Shown in pieces: positions 1-8,155 of a DNA stretch of 27,478 bases. Each line of letters starts with the position of its first letter. Position 1 is the stretch's first letter. Below the pieces are notes generated by a model, which saw nothing but the letters and a program-made list of their open reading frames with translations, searched no databases and was not told where the DNA came from. The position numbers were made by a program, and so were the translations under genes. This DNA comes from JAZREA01 sp045660545 (GTDB lineage Bacteria > Bacillota > Clostridia > Monoglobales > Firm-18), in the NCBI GenBank assembly GCA_045660545.1, contig JAZREA010000010.1, positions 1-27,478 on the forward strand, given 5' to 3'.

Positions 1-2124
1 GGCAAGAAAGTCCTTGGGAGCATATCCTTTTTTCCAAAGAGCGTTTACCTCGTTAACCTCCATACCGAACAAAAACATATTTTCACAGCCCACCTCTTCA
101 TAAATCTCAACGTTTGCACCGTCCATAGTTCCGAGCGTAACAGCGCCGTTTATCATAAGCTTCATGTTGCCTGTACCCGAAGCCTCCTTGCCCGCCTGAG
201 AAATCTGCTCGCTTATATCAGCGGCAGGGATTATTATCTCCGCAAGAGATACTCTGTAATCCGCAATAAACACAACCTTGATATAATCTCTTACGTCCGC
301 ATCCTTTTCAATCATATCGGAAAGGGCGCATATAAGTCTTATAATCTCCTTGGCCATATAGTATCCCTTAGACGCCTTCGCGGCGAAGATAAATGTCTTT
401 GGCTGTGGCTTTAAGCCCTCATACTTAATCTTTCTGTACATATGGATTATGTGCATAACTTTAAGCATCTGGCGCTTATATTCGTGTAGTCTTTTAACCT
501 GAATGTCAAAAATCGAGTCGCAGTTAACGGTTATTCCGTTTTCCTTTGCAATATATTCTGCAAGGCGTTCCTTGTTGGCGCGCTTAATTTTACGCAGAGA
601 CTCCAAGACCTCTTTGTCGTCAGCAAAGTCGTTAAATTTAGCAAGTTTTGTAAGGTCCTCTATAAATCCGTCTCCGATTTTCTCCTCCAAAAGCTCGGTA
701 AGAAGCGGGTTGGACTGGCAAAGCCACCTTCTGTGCGCAATACCGTTTGTGACGTTGGTAAGCTTTTCGGGGAAAATGTGGTGGAACTCTTTGAACGTGT
801 CGTCCTTTAAAATCTGCGAATGAAGCTTCGAAACGCCGTTTACGCTGTAACAGCACGCCATACAAAGATTAGCCATCTTAACAACACCGTCGGAAATTAT
901 AGACATCTTGTTAATCGCCTGGGCGTAATCTGCGTGGTTTTCGTATATCATCGCGCAAAAACGTCTGTTAATTTCCTCAATTATGCTGTAAATTCTCGGA
1001 AGGTGAGACTTTATAAGGTCAACAGGCCACTTTTCAAGCGCCTCGCTCATAACTGTATGGTTTGTATAAGCCAATGTTTTGCAGCAAATCTCCCACGCAT
1101 CGTCCCATACATAGCCGTAATCGTCCATCAGTATCCTCATAAGCTCCGGGATACAAAGTGACGGGTGGGTGTCGTTTATGTGTATTACAACCTTGTCAGC
1201 AAGATTGTCAAACGTTTTATATTTCTCGTAGTGTTTACGCGTAATCTGTTGGAGCGACGCGCTTACAAAGAAGTACTGCTGTTTTACGCGGAGCGACTTG
1301 CCGTTGTAGTTGTCGTCAGCAGGGTACAAAACCTTGGAAATAGAGCTTGCGATAGCCTCCTTTTCAGACGCCTTGCCGTGCTCGCCCTGTGCAAAAAGGT
1401 CCATATCGAAGCCCTGCTTGCTGTTAGCACCCCAAAGTCTCAGGGTATTAACCGCGTCGGTGTTATGGCCCGAGATTAACAAGTCGTACGGTGTTGCTGT
1501 AATCGGCACATAGTTTGTGTGCTCTGTTTTAAGTCCGTCTTCCGTCCAGTTTTCGTGTATGTCTCCGAAAAAGTGTACCTCTACCGCCTCGTCGTGTCTG
1601 GGAATCAGCCAGTTGCCGCCCATCTCTATCCAGTCGTCAGGGAACTCCATCTGCCAGCCGTCAACTATAACCTGCTTAAAAATACCAAACTCATAGCGGA
1701 TTGAAAAGCCTGTTGCAGGGTAGCCAAGAGTGGTAAGAGAATCCATATAGCAGGAAGCGAGACGACCGAGTCCGCCGTTACCGAGGCCTGCGTCCGGCTC
1801 CATTTCGTAGAGCTCGTCTGCGTCGTAGCCGTTTTCCGCCAAAAGCTCGCGCACTTCATTTTCTATCCCAAGGTTCCAGAGGTTGTTTCTGAGCGAGGTG
1901 CCTACCAAAAACTCCATAGACATATAATAAACCTGCTTTGCTTCCTTAGCGTCTACCTCTTTATTAAACTTATATCTCTTTTCAGCCAGAACTCCGTTTG
2001 TAGCCCCCAAAACAGCCTGATAAACCTGTCTTTTGCTTCCGTTTTTCAGGTCTGTGCCGAAGTTTAGCTCCATATATTTTTCAATTCTCTGTTTAAATTG
2101 CGCTGCCGAAATCTCCATCAGCAT
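1..2124 (-). CDS. glgP: Glycogen/alpha-glucan phosphorylase, C-terminus cut by window edge
   Basis: Releases glucose-1-phosphate from the non-reducing ends of glycogen in the cytoplasm, using pyridoxal phosphate (GT35 family). The frame is open from the ATG at 2124 to base 1, giving 708 codons. The family usually has about 800-840 residues, so roughly the last 100 lie outside the window. The PLP site EASGTGNMKLM is complete and its lysine is residue 655. Further family blocks are HVNDTHPSLCIPELMR, GIAHRRWL and VKRLHEYKRQ. The start at 2124 is preceded by AGAGAGG six bases upstream; an in-frame ATG at 2118 is possible but has worse spacing. This is the last gene of glgBCDA-P within the window and starts 29 bp after glgA. 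Identity is near certain. Confidence 0.97.
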   Translation of the reverse strand, partial: MLMEISAAQFKQRIEKYMELNFGTDLKNGSKRQVYQAVLGATNGVLAEKRYKFNKEVDAKEAKQVYYMSMEFLVGTSLRNNLWNLGIENEVRELLAENGYDADELYEMEPDAGLGNGGLGRLASCYMDSLTTLGYPATGFSIRYEFGIFKQVIVDGWQMEFPDDWIEMGGNWLIPRHDEAVEVHFFGDIHENWTEDGLKTEHTNYVPITATPYDLLISGHNTDAVNTLRLWGANSKQGFDMDLFAQGEHGKASEKEAIASSISKVLYPADDNYNGKSLRVKQQYFFVSASLQQITRKHYEKYKTFDNLADKVVIHINDTHPSLCIPELMRILMDDYGYVWDDAWEICCKTLAYTNHTVMSEALEKWPVDLIKSHLPRIYSIIEEINRRFCAMIYENHADYAQAINKMSIISDGVVKMANLCMACCYSVNGVSKLHSQILKDDTFKEFHHIFPEKLTNVTNGIAHRRWLCQSNPLLTELLEEKIGDGFIEDLTKLAKFNDFADDKEVLESLRKIKRANKERLAEYIAKENGITVNCDSIFDIQVKRLHEYKRQMLKVMHIIHMYRKIKYEGLKPQPKTFIFAAKASKGYYMAKEIIRLICALSDMIEKDADVRDYIKVVFIADYRVSLAEIIIPAADISEQISQAGKEASGTGNMKLMINGAVTLGTMDGANVEIYEEVGCENMFLFGMEVNEVNALWKKGYAPKDFLA

Positions 2125-2153
2125 ATACCGCCTCTCTTAATAAATATTTGCAA

Positions 2154-3581
2154 TTACTGCCCCAGCAGTTCTTTGTACATTTCAATATACTTTTGTGCCG
2201 GGTTGTTCCAGCTAAAATCTACGCTCATTGCGTTTTTACGGATCTTACGCCAATTTGGCTTGTCGTAATAAAGTTCAACCGCCCTTTTGACAGCGTCTAA
2301 CATATCGTAGGGATTATAGCTTTGGAACGTTATTCCCACGCCCTCCTTGGTCTGCATATTGTAAGGCTGTACTGTGTCATAAAGCCCACCGACAGTATGC
2401 ACAATCGGCACTGTTCCGTAGCGCATCGCAATCATCTGCGAAAGACCGCACGGCTCCGACTTAGAAGGCATTAAGAACATATCGGCACCCGCATATATTT
2501 TGGACGCCATATCGGTCGAAAACTTAATCACAGCCCTTACCTTGTCGTGGCGCCTGTTTTCCCAGCCACGCATAAGCTCCTCGTACTCGGGCGCACCTGT
2601 TCCGAGCAGTATAAGCTGCAACGGCAATTCTAAAATTTTATCCATTACCTCGTAGAACAAATCAAAGCCCTTTTGCTTTGTAAAGCGCGTAACCATACCG
2701 ATAAGCGGTACTCCCGACTTTGTGTCAAGTGCCATGCTCTTTTGGAGGTCCGTTTTGTTATAGGACTTGTTTTTAATATTGTCTATTGAGTAGTTTGTTT
2801 TTATACATTTGTCAGTATTTGGGTCAAACAGGTTAGTGTCTATTCCGTTTATAATTCCCCTGATTTTACCACGCCTTGAATTTAGAATATTATGAAGCCC
2901 GAAGGAATGCTCGGGGTATAAAATTTCGTTAGCGTAGTTGTTGCTGACGGTTGAAACAATATCAGCCGACTCGATACCCGCCTTTAAGACATTAAGGTCG
3001 CCGTCGTAAGACATAAGCGGCTTTAACGAAACGTCAAGTCCGAAAAGCTCGCCCAAAATATACGGGTCGAACTTGCCCTGAAACTCTATATTGTGAATAG
3101 AGAGCACCGTCTTAATATCGCGGTATCCATCCCTTTGCCTGTAAAACGCGTTGAGATAAACGGGCACCATGGCGGTGTGCCAGTCGTTAGCGTTTATAAC
3201 GTCGGGGAAAAAGTCTATAATCGGCAGCACCTCTAAAACCGCCCTCGAAAAGAAAGCGAAAATCTCTCCATCGTCGTATGCACCGTAAACCTTGTCCCTG
3301 TTAAAGTACTGCTCGTTGTCTAAAAAGTAGAAGGTTACGCCATTGTGCTCTGCGGTAAAAATCCCGCAATAGCTGCTCCTCCAACTGTTAGACACATAGC
3401 AGTTGGTAACATATTTCATTTTATCTTTAAGCTCTGTCTTTATCGCAGAAAACAGCGGGATTATAACCCTTGCATCTACGCCCTTTTCCACAAGAGCTTT
3501 CGGAAGTCCGCCCATAACGTCTCCCAGACCTCCGACTTTTACAAACGGAGAAGCCTCCGTTGCAGCAAATAAAATCTTCAT
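2154..3581 (-). CDS. glgA: Glycogen synthase (ADP-glucose-dependent, GT5)
   Basis: Transfers glucose from ADP-glucose to the growing alpha-1,4-glucan. The protein has 475 residues, the normal bacterial GlgA length. The N-terminal ADP-glucose site is seen as KVGGLGDV at residues 15-22. The C-terminal GT-B half carries SEPCGLSQMIAMRYG, the acceptor/nucleotide loop with its conserved glutamate, followed by VGGLYDTV. The start ATG follows a GGGAGG ribosome binding site. It lies 83 bp downstream of glgD, a larger gap than usual in this operon, and that gap contains a consensus-like promoter, so glgA-glgP may also be transcribed separately from glgBCD. Confidence 0.97.
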   Translation of the reverse strand: MKILFAATEASPFVKVGGLGDVMGGLPKALVEKGVDARVIIPLFSAIKTELKDKMKYVTNCYVSNSWRSSYCGIFTAEHNGVTFYFLDNEQYFNRDKVYGAYDDGEIFAFFSRAVLEVLPIIDFFPDVINANDWHTAMVPVYLNAFYRQRDGYRDIKTVLSIHNIEFQGKFDPYILGELFGLDVSLKPLMSYDGDLNVLKAGIESADIVSTVSNNYANEILYPEHSFGLHNILNSRRGKIRGIINGIDTNLFDPNTDKCIKTNYSIDNIKNKSYNKTDLQKSMALDTKSGVPLIGMVTRFTKQKGFDLFYEVMDKILELPLQLILLGTGAPEYEELMRGWENRRHDKVRAVIKFSTDMASKIYAGADMFLMPSKSEPCGLSQMIAMRYGTVPIVHTVGGLYDTVQPYNMQTKEGVGITFQSYNPYDMLDAVKRAVELYYDKPNWRKIRKNAMSVDFSWNNPAQKYIEMYKELLGQ

Positions 3582-3617
3582 TATTCTTGCCTCCCACAGT
3601 CTTGCTGCGTTTTAATT

Positions 3618-3646
3618 ATTGTACTATTTACACGTTTTGGTGTCAA
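3618..3646 (-). promoter_or_regulatory. Candidate internal promoter for glgA-glgP
   Basis: On the minus strand TTGACA (3641-3646) is followed after 17 bp by TACAAT (3618-3623), in the glgD-glgA gap and ending about 37 bp upstream of the glgA start. The hexamers match the sigma-A consensus 6/6 and 5/6 with ideal spacing. Activity is inferred from sequence only. Confidence 0.6.
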
Positions 3647-3664
3647 TGACGATTTGCACAAACA

Positions 3665-4777
3665 TCAGACGATTTTGCCCTTATTTATTATAAAAGGCAT
3701 ACTTGACGACCCGCAAAGTGTCACGCCCTCTGATATCTTAACATCCTTATCAGTTATAACGCAGGACAAAGAGGCGTCCTTTGAAACAAAAGTGTTTTGC
3801 ATAATTATCGAGTCTTTTACGACAGCGCCTTTTTCCACCACAACATCTCTGAAAACTATGCAGTTTTCCACTACACCGTCTATTTTACATCCATCTGCAA
3901 TAAGCGAGTTTTTAACGCCGCTGTTGTAGCCGTACACAGTAGGCACGGAGTCTTTAATTCTCGTAAGTATAGGTATTTCGCCGTAGTAAAAATCTTTTCT
4001 TACATCTTTTTGCAAAAGCTTCATGCTGACGTTATAGTAGCTGTTTACATCGTTAATTACAGACACATAGTCATCCACTCTGTACCCGTATATGTTAAGG
4101 TTTGCCATATTGTGAGAAAAAATATCTCTCTTAATAGACGTCCAGCCGTATGTGGTACTCTTCTCGACAAGAGAAATTAAAAGGTCCTTTTTAACCAGCA
4201 TAACGTTTAGCGCGACGTCCTTTTCCTCCCTTTCGTCGTCGTTGATGTGGTAAACCGTGTCTACAAGCTTGCCCTCTTCGTTTACGGTAACTTCAAGGTC
4301 CTTTGCATACGGACGCATCTTTTTATACGCAAAGGTAATGTCGGCTCCTGTGCTGATATGCGACTGCATAATCTTTTTAAAATCTATTCCGCCGACTATA
4401 TTGCCGTCGCACAAAAGGCAATACTCAGGCAACGAGTTTTTGATAAAGTTCATTATACTGTTTAATGAATCAATCTTGTTGCCTGCGACAACCGAGTCGG
4501 TATCCTGCATATACGGAGTTAAGAACTTAACGCCTCCGTTTTTTCTGTTAAGGTCCCAGTCCTTGCCCCAACCGATGTGGTCCATCAGCGAGCCGTATCT
4601 GTTTCTGGCAACGATGCCGATATTGTTCACCCCGCTTGCGACAAGCGACGAAAGCATAAAGTCAACAAGCCTGAACCTGCCGCCGAACGGTAAAGAAGCA
4701 AGGGTCCTGTTTGAAGAAAGCTCTCCCATCTTTGATGTGCGGTAATTGTCTGAAAATAATATGCAAAATGCGTTCAT
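3665..4777 (-). CDS. glgD: GlgD, regulatory subunit of glucose-1-phosphate adenylyltransferase
   Basis: A 370-residue GlgC paralogue. It has the nucleotidyltransferase fold start (MNAFCILFSDN), the sugar-binding stretch LPFGGRFRLVDF, and a C-terminal left-handed beta-helix region with repeats such as VVVEKGAVVKDSIIM. It lacks the GGxGxRL nucleotide-binding glycine loop that the neighbouring GlgC has. In Firmicutes such GlgD proteins form a hetero-oligomer with GlgC and modulate it rather than being strong catalysts themselves. Here the gene lies 27 bp after glgC, which fits a GlgCD complex making ADP-glucose. The AGAAAGG ribosome binding site is about 11 nt from the ATG. Confidence 0.95.
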   Translation of the reverse strand: MNAFCILFSDNYRTSKMGELSSNRTLASLPFGGRFRLVDFMLSSLVASGVNNIGIVARNRYGSLMDHIGWGKDWDLNRKNGGVKFLTPYMQDTDSVVAGNKIDSLNSIMNFIKNSLPEYCLLCDGNIVGGIDFKKIMQSHISTGADITFAYKKMRPYAKDLEVTVNEEGKLVDTVYHINDDEREEKDVALNVMLVKKDLLISLVEKSTTYGWTSIKRDIFSHNMANLNIYGYRVDDYVSVINDVNSYYNVSMKLLQKDVRKDFYYGEIPILTRIKDSVPTVYGYNSGVKNSLIADGCKIDGVVENCIVFRDVVVEKGAVVKDSIIMQNTFVSKDASLSCVITDKDVKISEGVTLCGSSSMPFIINKGKIV

Positions 4778-4804
4778 ATATTACTCATAACCTTTCTGTC
4801 AAAT

Positions 4805-6010
4805 TTAGTTTCTACCGCTTCCCGGCTCTATCATTTCTCCGGGCAGCACAACCTGCCCTGACTTTACAACAGCTCCCTGTCCTATTACGGCGATGCCCCA
4901 GTTGTCTTTATATTCCTCAGGCGCAGCACCTATAACGGCGCCGTCTTCTATGACCGCGTTGTCTGCTACGATGGCGTACTTTACCTTGGCCCCCTTGCCT
5001 ATCGTTACGTCCTTCATAATAACAGAAAAATCAACCTCCGCACCGGCGCTTACAGAGACGTTTGAGAACAATATGGAATAATTAAGCTTGCCGTTAACAA
5101 AGCAGCCTTCCGTTACCATAGAGTTGTCAATCGTTGCCTCGTTTGAAATGTAGTGCGGTGTTGCAGCGCCGTGTCTGCAATAAATCCTCCACAGCGGGTC
5201 CCAGATATCTATCGCTATGCTGGGATTTAAAAGGTCCATATTTGCTTCCCAAAGATTATCTATTGTTCCAACGTCCTTCCAGTATCCTTCAAACGGATAC
5301 GCAAACATTCTCTGCCCGTCGTTTAACATCGCAGGAATGATGTTTTTACCAAAGTCGTTTGAAGTGTTCTCGCCCTTTTGCTCGTCCTCGATTAGATATT
5401 TTCTCAGCTTTTCCCATGTAAATATGTATATTCCCATGGAAGCTTTGTTGGACTTTGGTTTTTGGGGCTTTTCTTCAAATTCATAGATAGACAAGTCGTC
5501 GTTTGTGTTCATAATGCCGTAGCTTGAAGCTTCGTCAATCGGCACATTCATAACCGCTATTGTAGCGTCGGCGTTCTTTTCCTTATGGTAATCAAGAAGC
5601 TTTGAATAGTCCATCTTATAAACGTGGTCACCCGACAGAACAAGCACATACTTAGGACTGTACTGTTCTATAAAATTAATATTTTGATAAATAGCGTTCG
5701 CCGTACCCTTGTACCAAGAAGCAGAGCTTCCTGTATACGGCGGAAGGATGTGTACCCCTCCGTTAATTCTGTCTAAATCCCACGGCTGTCCGTTGCCTAT
5801 ATACGCATTCAGCTCCATCGGCCTGTACTGCGTAAGCACACCCACTGTATCTATGCCCGAATTTGCACAGTTTGACAGCGTGAAATCGATTATTCTATAC
5901 TTTCCTCCAAACGGAACAGCAGGCTTGGCGCGCTGATTAGTCAACACGTAAAGTCTGTTTCCTTGCCCACCGGCAAGTAGCATTGCGACCATTTCTTTTT
6001 TGTTAGTCAT
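4805..6010 (-). CDS. glgC: Glucose-1-phosphate adenylyltransferase, catalytic subunit
   Basis: Makes ADP-glucose and pyrophosphate from ATP and glucose-1-phosphate, the committed step of glycogen synthesis. From the start chosen here the protein has 401 residues. Visible motifs are the nucleotide loop AGGQGNRL (residues 13-20), AKPAVPFGGKYRIIDF, the metal/catalytic stretch VLVLSGDHVYKMDY, FEEKP, and a C-terminal hexapeptide beta-helix. An in-frame ATG at 6019 would add three residues, but the AAAGG motif lies only 2 nt from it and 11 nt from 6010, so 6010 is preferred without certainty. The gene sits between glgB and glgD. Confidence 0.96.
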   Translation of the reverse strand: MTNKKEMVAMLLAGGQGNRLYVLTNQRAKPAVPFGGKYRIIDFTLSNCANSGIDTVGVLTQYRPMELNAYIGNGQPWDLDRINGGVHILPPYTGSSASWYKGTANAIYQNINFIEQYSPKYVLVLSGDHVYKMDYSKLLDYHKEKNADATIAVMNVPIDEASSYGIMNTNDDLSIYEFEEKPQKPKSNKASMGIYIFTWEKLRKYLIEDEQKGENTSNDFGKNIIPAMLNDGQRMFAYPFEGYWKDVGTIDNLWEANMDLLNPSIAIDIWDPLWRIYCRHGAATPHYISNEATIDNSMVTEGCFVNGKLNYSILFSNVSVSAGAEVDFSVIMKDVTIGKGAKVKYAIVADNAVIEDGAVIGAAPEEYKDNWGIAVIGQGAVVKSGQVVLPGEMIEPGSGRN

Positions 6011-6075
6011 CTTAACCATCGCCTTTCTGCCCTTTGATTTTTGCGTGTATCGGGCTTTGCACGCAAGATTTATTT

Positions 6076-7962
6076 CTATCTTTTAGAAGGTGCCTTTTTA
6101 TAAAAATACACGGTTGAAAACGCAGGTATTTTAAGTGACAAATAGTGGGGCTTTCCGTACAACTCGCCCTTTTTCGTCCTTACCTTGTTGTTTTGCAGTC
6201 CGCTTCCGCCGTATTTTTCCAAATCAGTAGTGAAAATCTCATCATACACTCCCGCTCTGTCCACGCCTATCTTATAGTCTTCGTGGGAAACGGACGAAAA
6301 ATTACTTACCGCTAATATAACATTGCCTTTTTTGTCCTTACGGTAAAAAGATATTATGTTGTTTTTACTGTCGTCGCAGTTGGCCCAGTCAAAGCCGTCC
6401 CACGTCGTATCAAGCTCCCAAAAAGCAGGATACTTTTTATATATATTATTTAAGTCGTGTACAAATATCTTATGCTTTTTATGCGAATCGTAGTCGAGTA
6501 AATTCCAGTCGAGCTCCTGTTCCTCGTTCCACTCGATGAACTGGCCGATTTCACTTCCCATAAACAAAAGTTTTTTGCCGGGGTGCGCGTACATATAACC
6601 AAGATATGCTCTTAGGTTTGCGAACTTGTCTTCATACCCGCCCGGCATCTTGGATAAAAGCGACGCCTTGCCGTGAACTACTTCGTCGTGAGAAAGCGGG
6701 AGTATAAAGTTTTCCGAAAAGGCATAAGTAAGTGAAAATGTAAGGTTATTATGCACCCCTTTTCTGAAAAACGGGTCCTGCCTCATATAAACGAGCGAGT
6801 CGTTCATCCACCCCATATTCCACTTGAAGTTAAAGCCTAAGCCCCCGTCCGCAACAGGATAGGTAACCATTGGCCACGCGGTGGACTCCTCCGCTATCAT
6901 CATAACACCGTCAAACTCGGAGAAAACCCTGGTGTTTAGCCTTTGCAAAAATTCCTTTGCTTCGATATTGCCGTTTCCGCCGTATTTGTTCGGCCTCCAC
7001 TCGCCCGACTTTTTACCATAGTCAAGGTACAGCATCGACGCAACAGCGTCTACCCTAAGCCCGTCTGCATGATATTTATCAAGCCAAAAACACGCGTTCG
7101 AAATCAAAAAGCACAAAACCTCGTTTTTAGAATAGTCGAAAATTCTCGTACCCCAGTCGGGGTGCTCCCTTTTAAGCTCGTCCGCGTACTCGTAGCAATA
7201 GCTCCCATCAAACTCGTAAAGCCCGTGTGCGTCCTTGGGGAAATGCGCAGGCACCCAGTCTAATATAACACCTATACCTGCTTTGTGGCAGTTATCAATA
7301 AACTTCATAAAGTCCTTTGGTGTGCCGTAGCGCGACGTTGGAGCAAAGTACCCTGTAACCTGATACCCCCAGGACTTATCATAGGGATATTCCGAAACAG
7401 GCATAAGCTCTATGTGTGTAAAGCCCATTTCCTTTACATACGGTATCAATTCGTCCGAAAGCTTTTCGTAATTAAAAGTGTTGCCGTCGGAATATCTGCG
7501 CCACGAGCCAAGGTGCAGCTCGTATATACTGACCGCGTCATCATACGGAGCCTTACGGCTCTTCATCCATTTTTCGTCCTTCCATTCGTAGCCGTCGATG
7601 TCATAAACCCTCGAAGCAGTGCCTGGGCGAGTCTCGAAATGGTAAGCGTAAGGATCCGACTTGTAAAGCTCTTCTCCGTTTTGGGTAACAATTAAATATT
7701 TATAAGAAGCATACTCTAAAACGCCCTCAATTACACATTCATATATTCCGCCGTCTGTAATTCTGTAAGCCTTGTTGGCGTATTTATCCCATCCGTTAAA
7801 GTCGCCTACAACGTAAACCTCGCTCGCATTTGGTGCCCAGACTCTGAAAACGCAGTAGTCTCCTTCAAAATGTGCGCCAAGATAGTCGTAAGAACAATAG
7901 TTTGTGCCCTCGTGAAAAAGGTACTGGGCAACTCTGCTTTGTTCACTATTTATCTTATCCAT
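6076..7962 (-). CDS. glgB: 1,4-alpha-glucan branching enzyme (GH13, CBM48)
   Basis: Introduces alpha-1,6 branches into glycogen. The protein has 628 residues from the ATG at 7962. The N-terminal CBM48-type domain includes FRVWAPNASEVYVVGDFNGWD. The GH13 barrel follows with the nucleophile Asp305 in GLRVDAVASM, acid/base Glu358 in MMIAEEST and transition-state Asp426 in SHDEVVHGK. A GTG at 8007 would extend the frame by 15 residues, but the best promoter -10 box (7998-8003) lies inside that extension, so its transcript could not contain it. The ATG at 7962 has GGTGA six bases upstream. First gene of the operon. Confidence 0.96.
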   Translation of the reverse strand: MDKINSEQSRVAQYLFHEGTNYCSYDYLGAHFEGDYCVFRVWAPNASEVYVVGDFNGWDKYANKAYRITDGGIYECVIEGVLEYASYKYLIVTQNGEELYKSDPYAYHFETRPGTASRVYDIDGYEWKDEKWMKSRKAPYDDAVSIYELHLGSWRRYSDGNTFNYEKLSDELIPYVKEMGFTHIELMPVSEYPYDKSWGYQVTGYFAPTSRYGTPKDFMKFIDNCHKAGIGVILDWVPAHFPKDAHGLYEFDGSYCYEYADELKREHPDWGTRIFDYSKNEVLCFLISNACFWLDKYHADGLRVDAVASMLYLDYGKKSGEWRPNKYGGNGNIEAKEFLQRLNTRVFSEFDGVMMIAEESTAWPMVTYPVADGGLGFNFKWNMGWMNDSLVYMRQDPFFRKGVHNNLTFSLTYAFSENFILPLSHDEVVHGKASLLSKMPGGYEDKFANLRAYLGYMYAHPGKKLLFMGSEIGQFIEWNEEQELDWNLLDYDSHKKHKIFVHDLNNIYKKYPAFWELDTTWDGFDWANCDDSKNNIISFYRKDKKGNVILAVSNFSSVSHEDYKIGVDRAGVYDEIFTTDLEKYGGSGLQNNKVRTKKGELYGKPHYLSLKIPAFSTVYFYKKAPSKR

Positions 7963-7997
7963 TACGTTCACCACACAATATATTATTTCTTGTACAT

Positions 7998-8026
7998 ATT
8001 CTACCACGAAATCTTTGATTTGTACA
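7998..8026 (-). promoter_or_regulatory. Promoter of glgBCDAP operon
   Basis: On the minus strand TGTACA (8021-8026) lies 17 bp before TAGAAT (7998-8003). The -10 box is good (5/6) and the -35 is moderate (4/6). A directly repeated 11-mer, TTGTACATATT (7990-8000 and 8020-8030), overlaps both boxes and could be an operator. Predicted transcript start is near 7990, about 28 nt before the glgB ATG. Confidence 0.5.
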
Positions 8027-8083
8027 TATTAATTGTATAAATTTTATATTTTTTTCAAAAAAATTAATTTTATATGGTGAATA

Positions 8084-8112
8084 TTGACAAAATACTCTTT
8101 AAATAGTATGCT
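8084..8112 (+). promoter_or_regulatory. Promoter of the GH13 amylase gene
   Basis: TTGACA (8084-8089) is followed after 17 bp by TATGCT (8107-8112), which matches TATAAT 4/6. AAGGAG at 8143-8148 is the ribosome binding site for the ATG at 8156. The 57 bp between the two divergent -35 boxes (8027-8083) contains only five G/C bases and could act as a shared UP-element or curved DNA. Confidence 0.6.
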
Positions 8113-8155
8113 AATATAAAAATAACGCTTTTCATCCCCAAAAAGGAGTACAAAT

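Noticed and set aside
6041..6066. Inverted repeat TTGCGTG...CACGCAA between glgB and glgC
   Set aside because: It has a 7-bp stem with a 12-nt loop and no T-run on the minus strand, so it is too weak to call a terminator.
7963..8007. 15-residue GTG-started extension of GlgB
   Set aside because: The operon's likely -10 box lies within it, so the transcript would begin downstream of the GTG.
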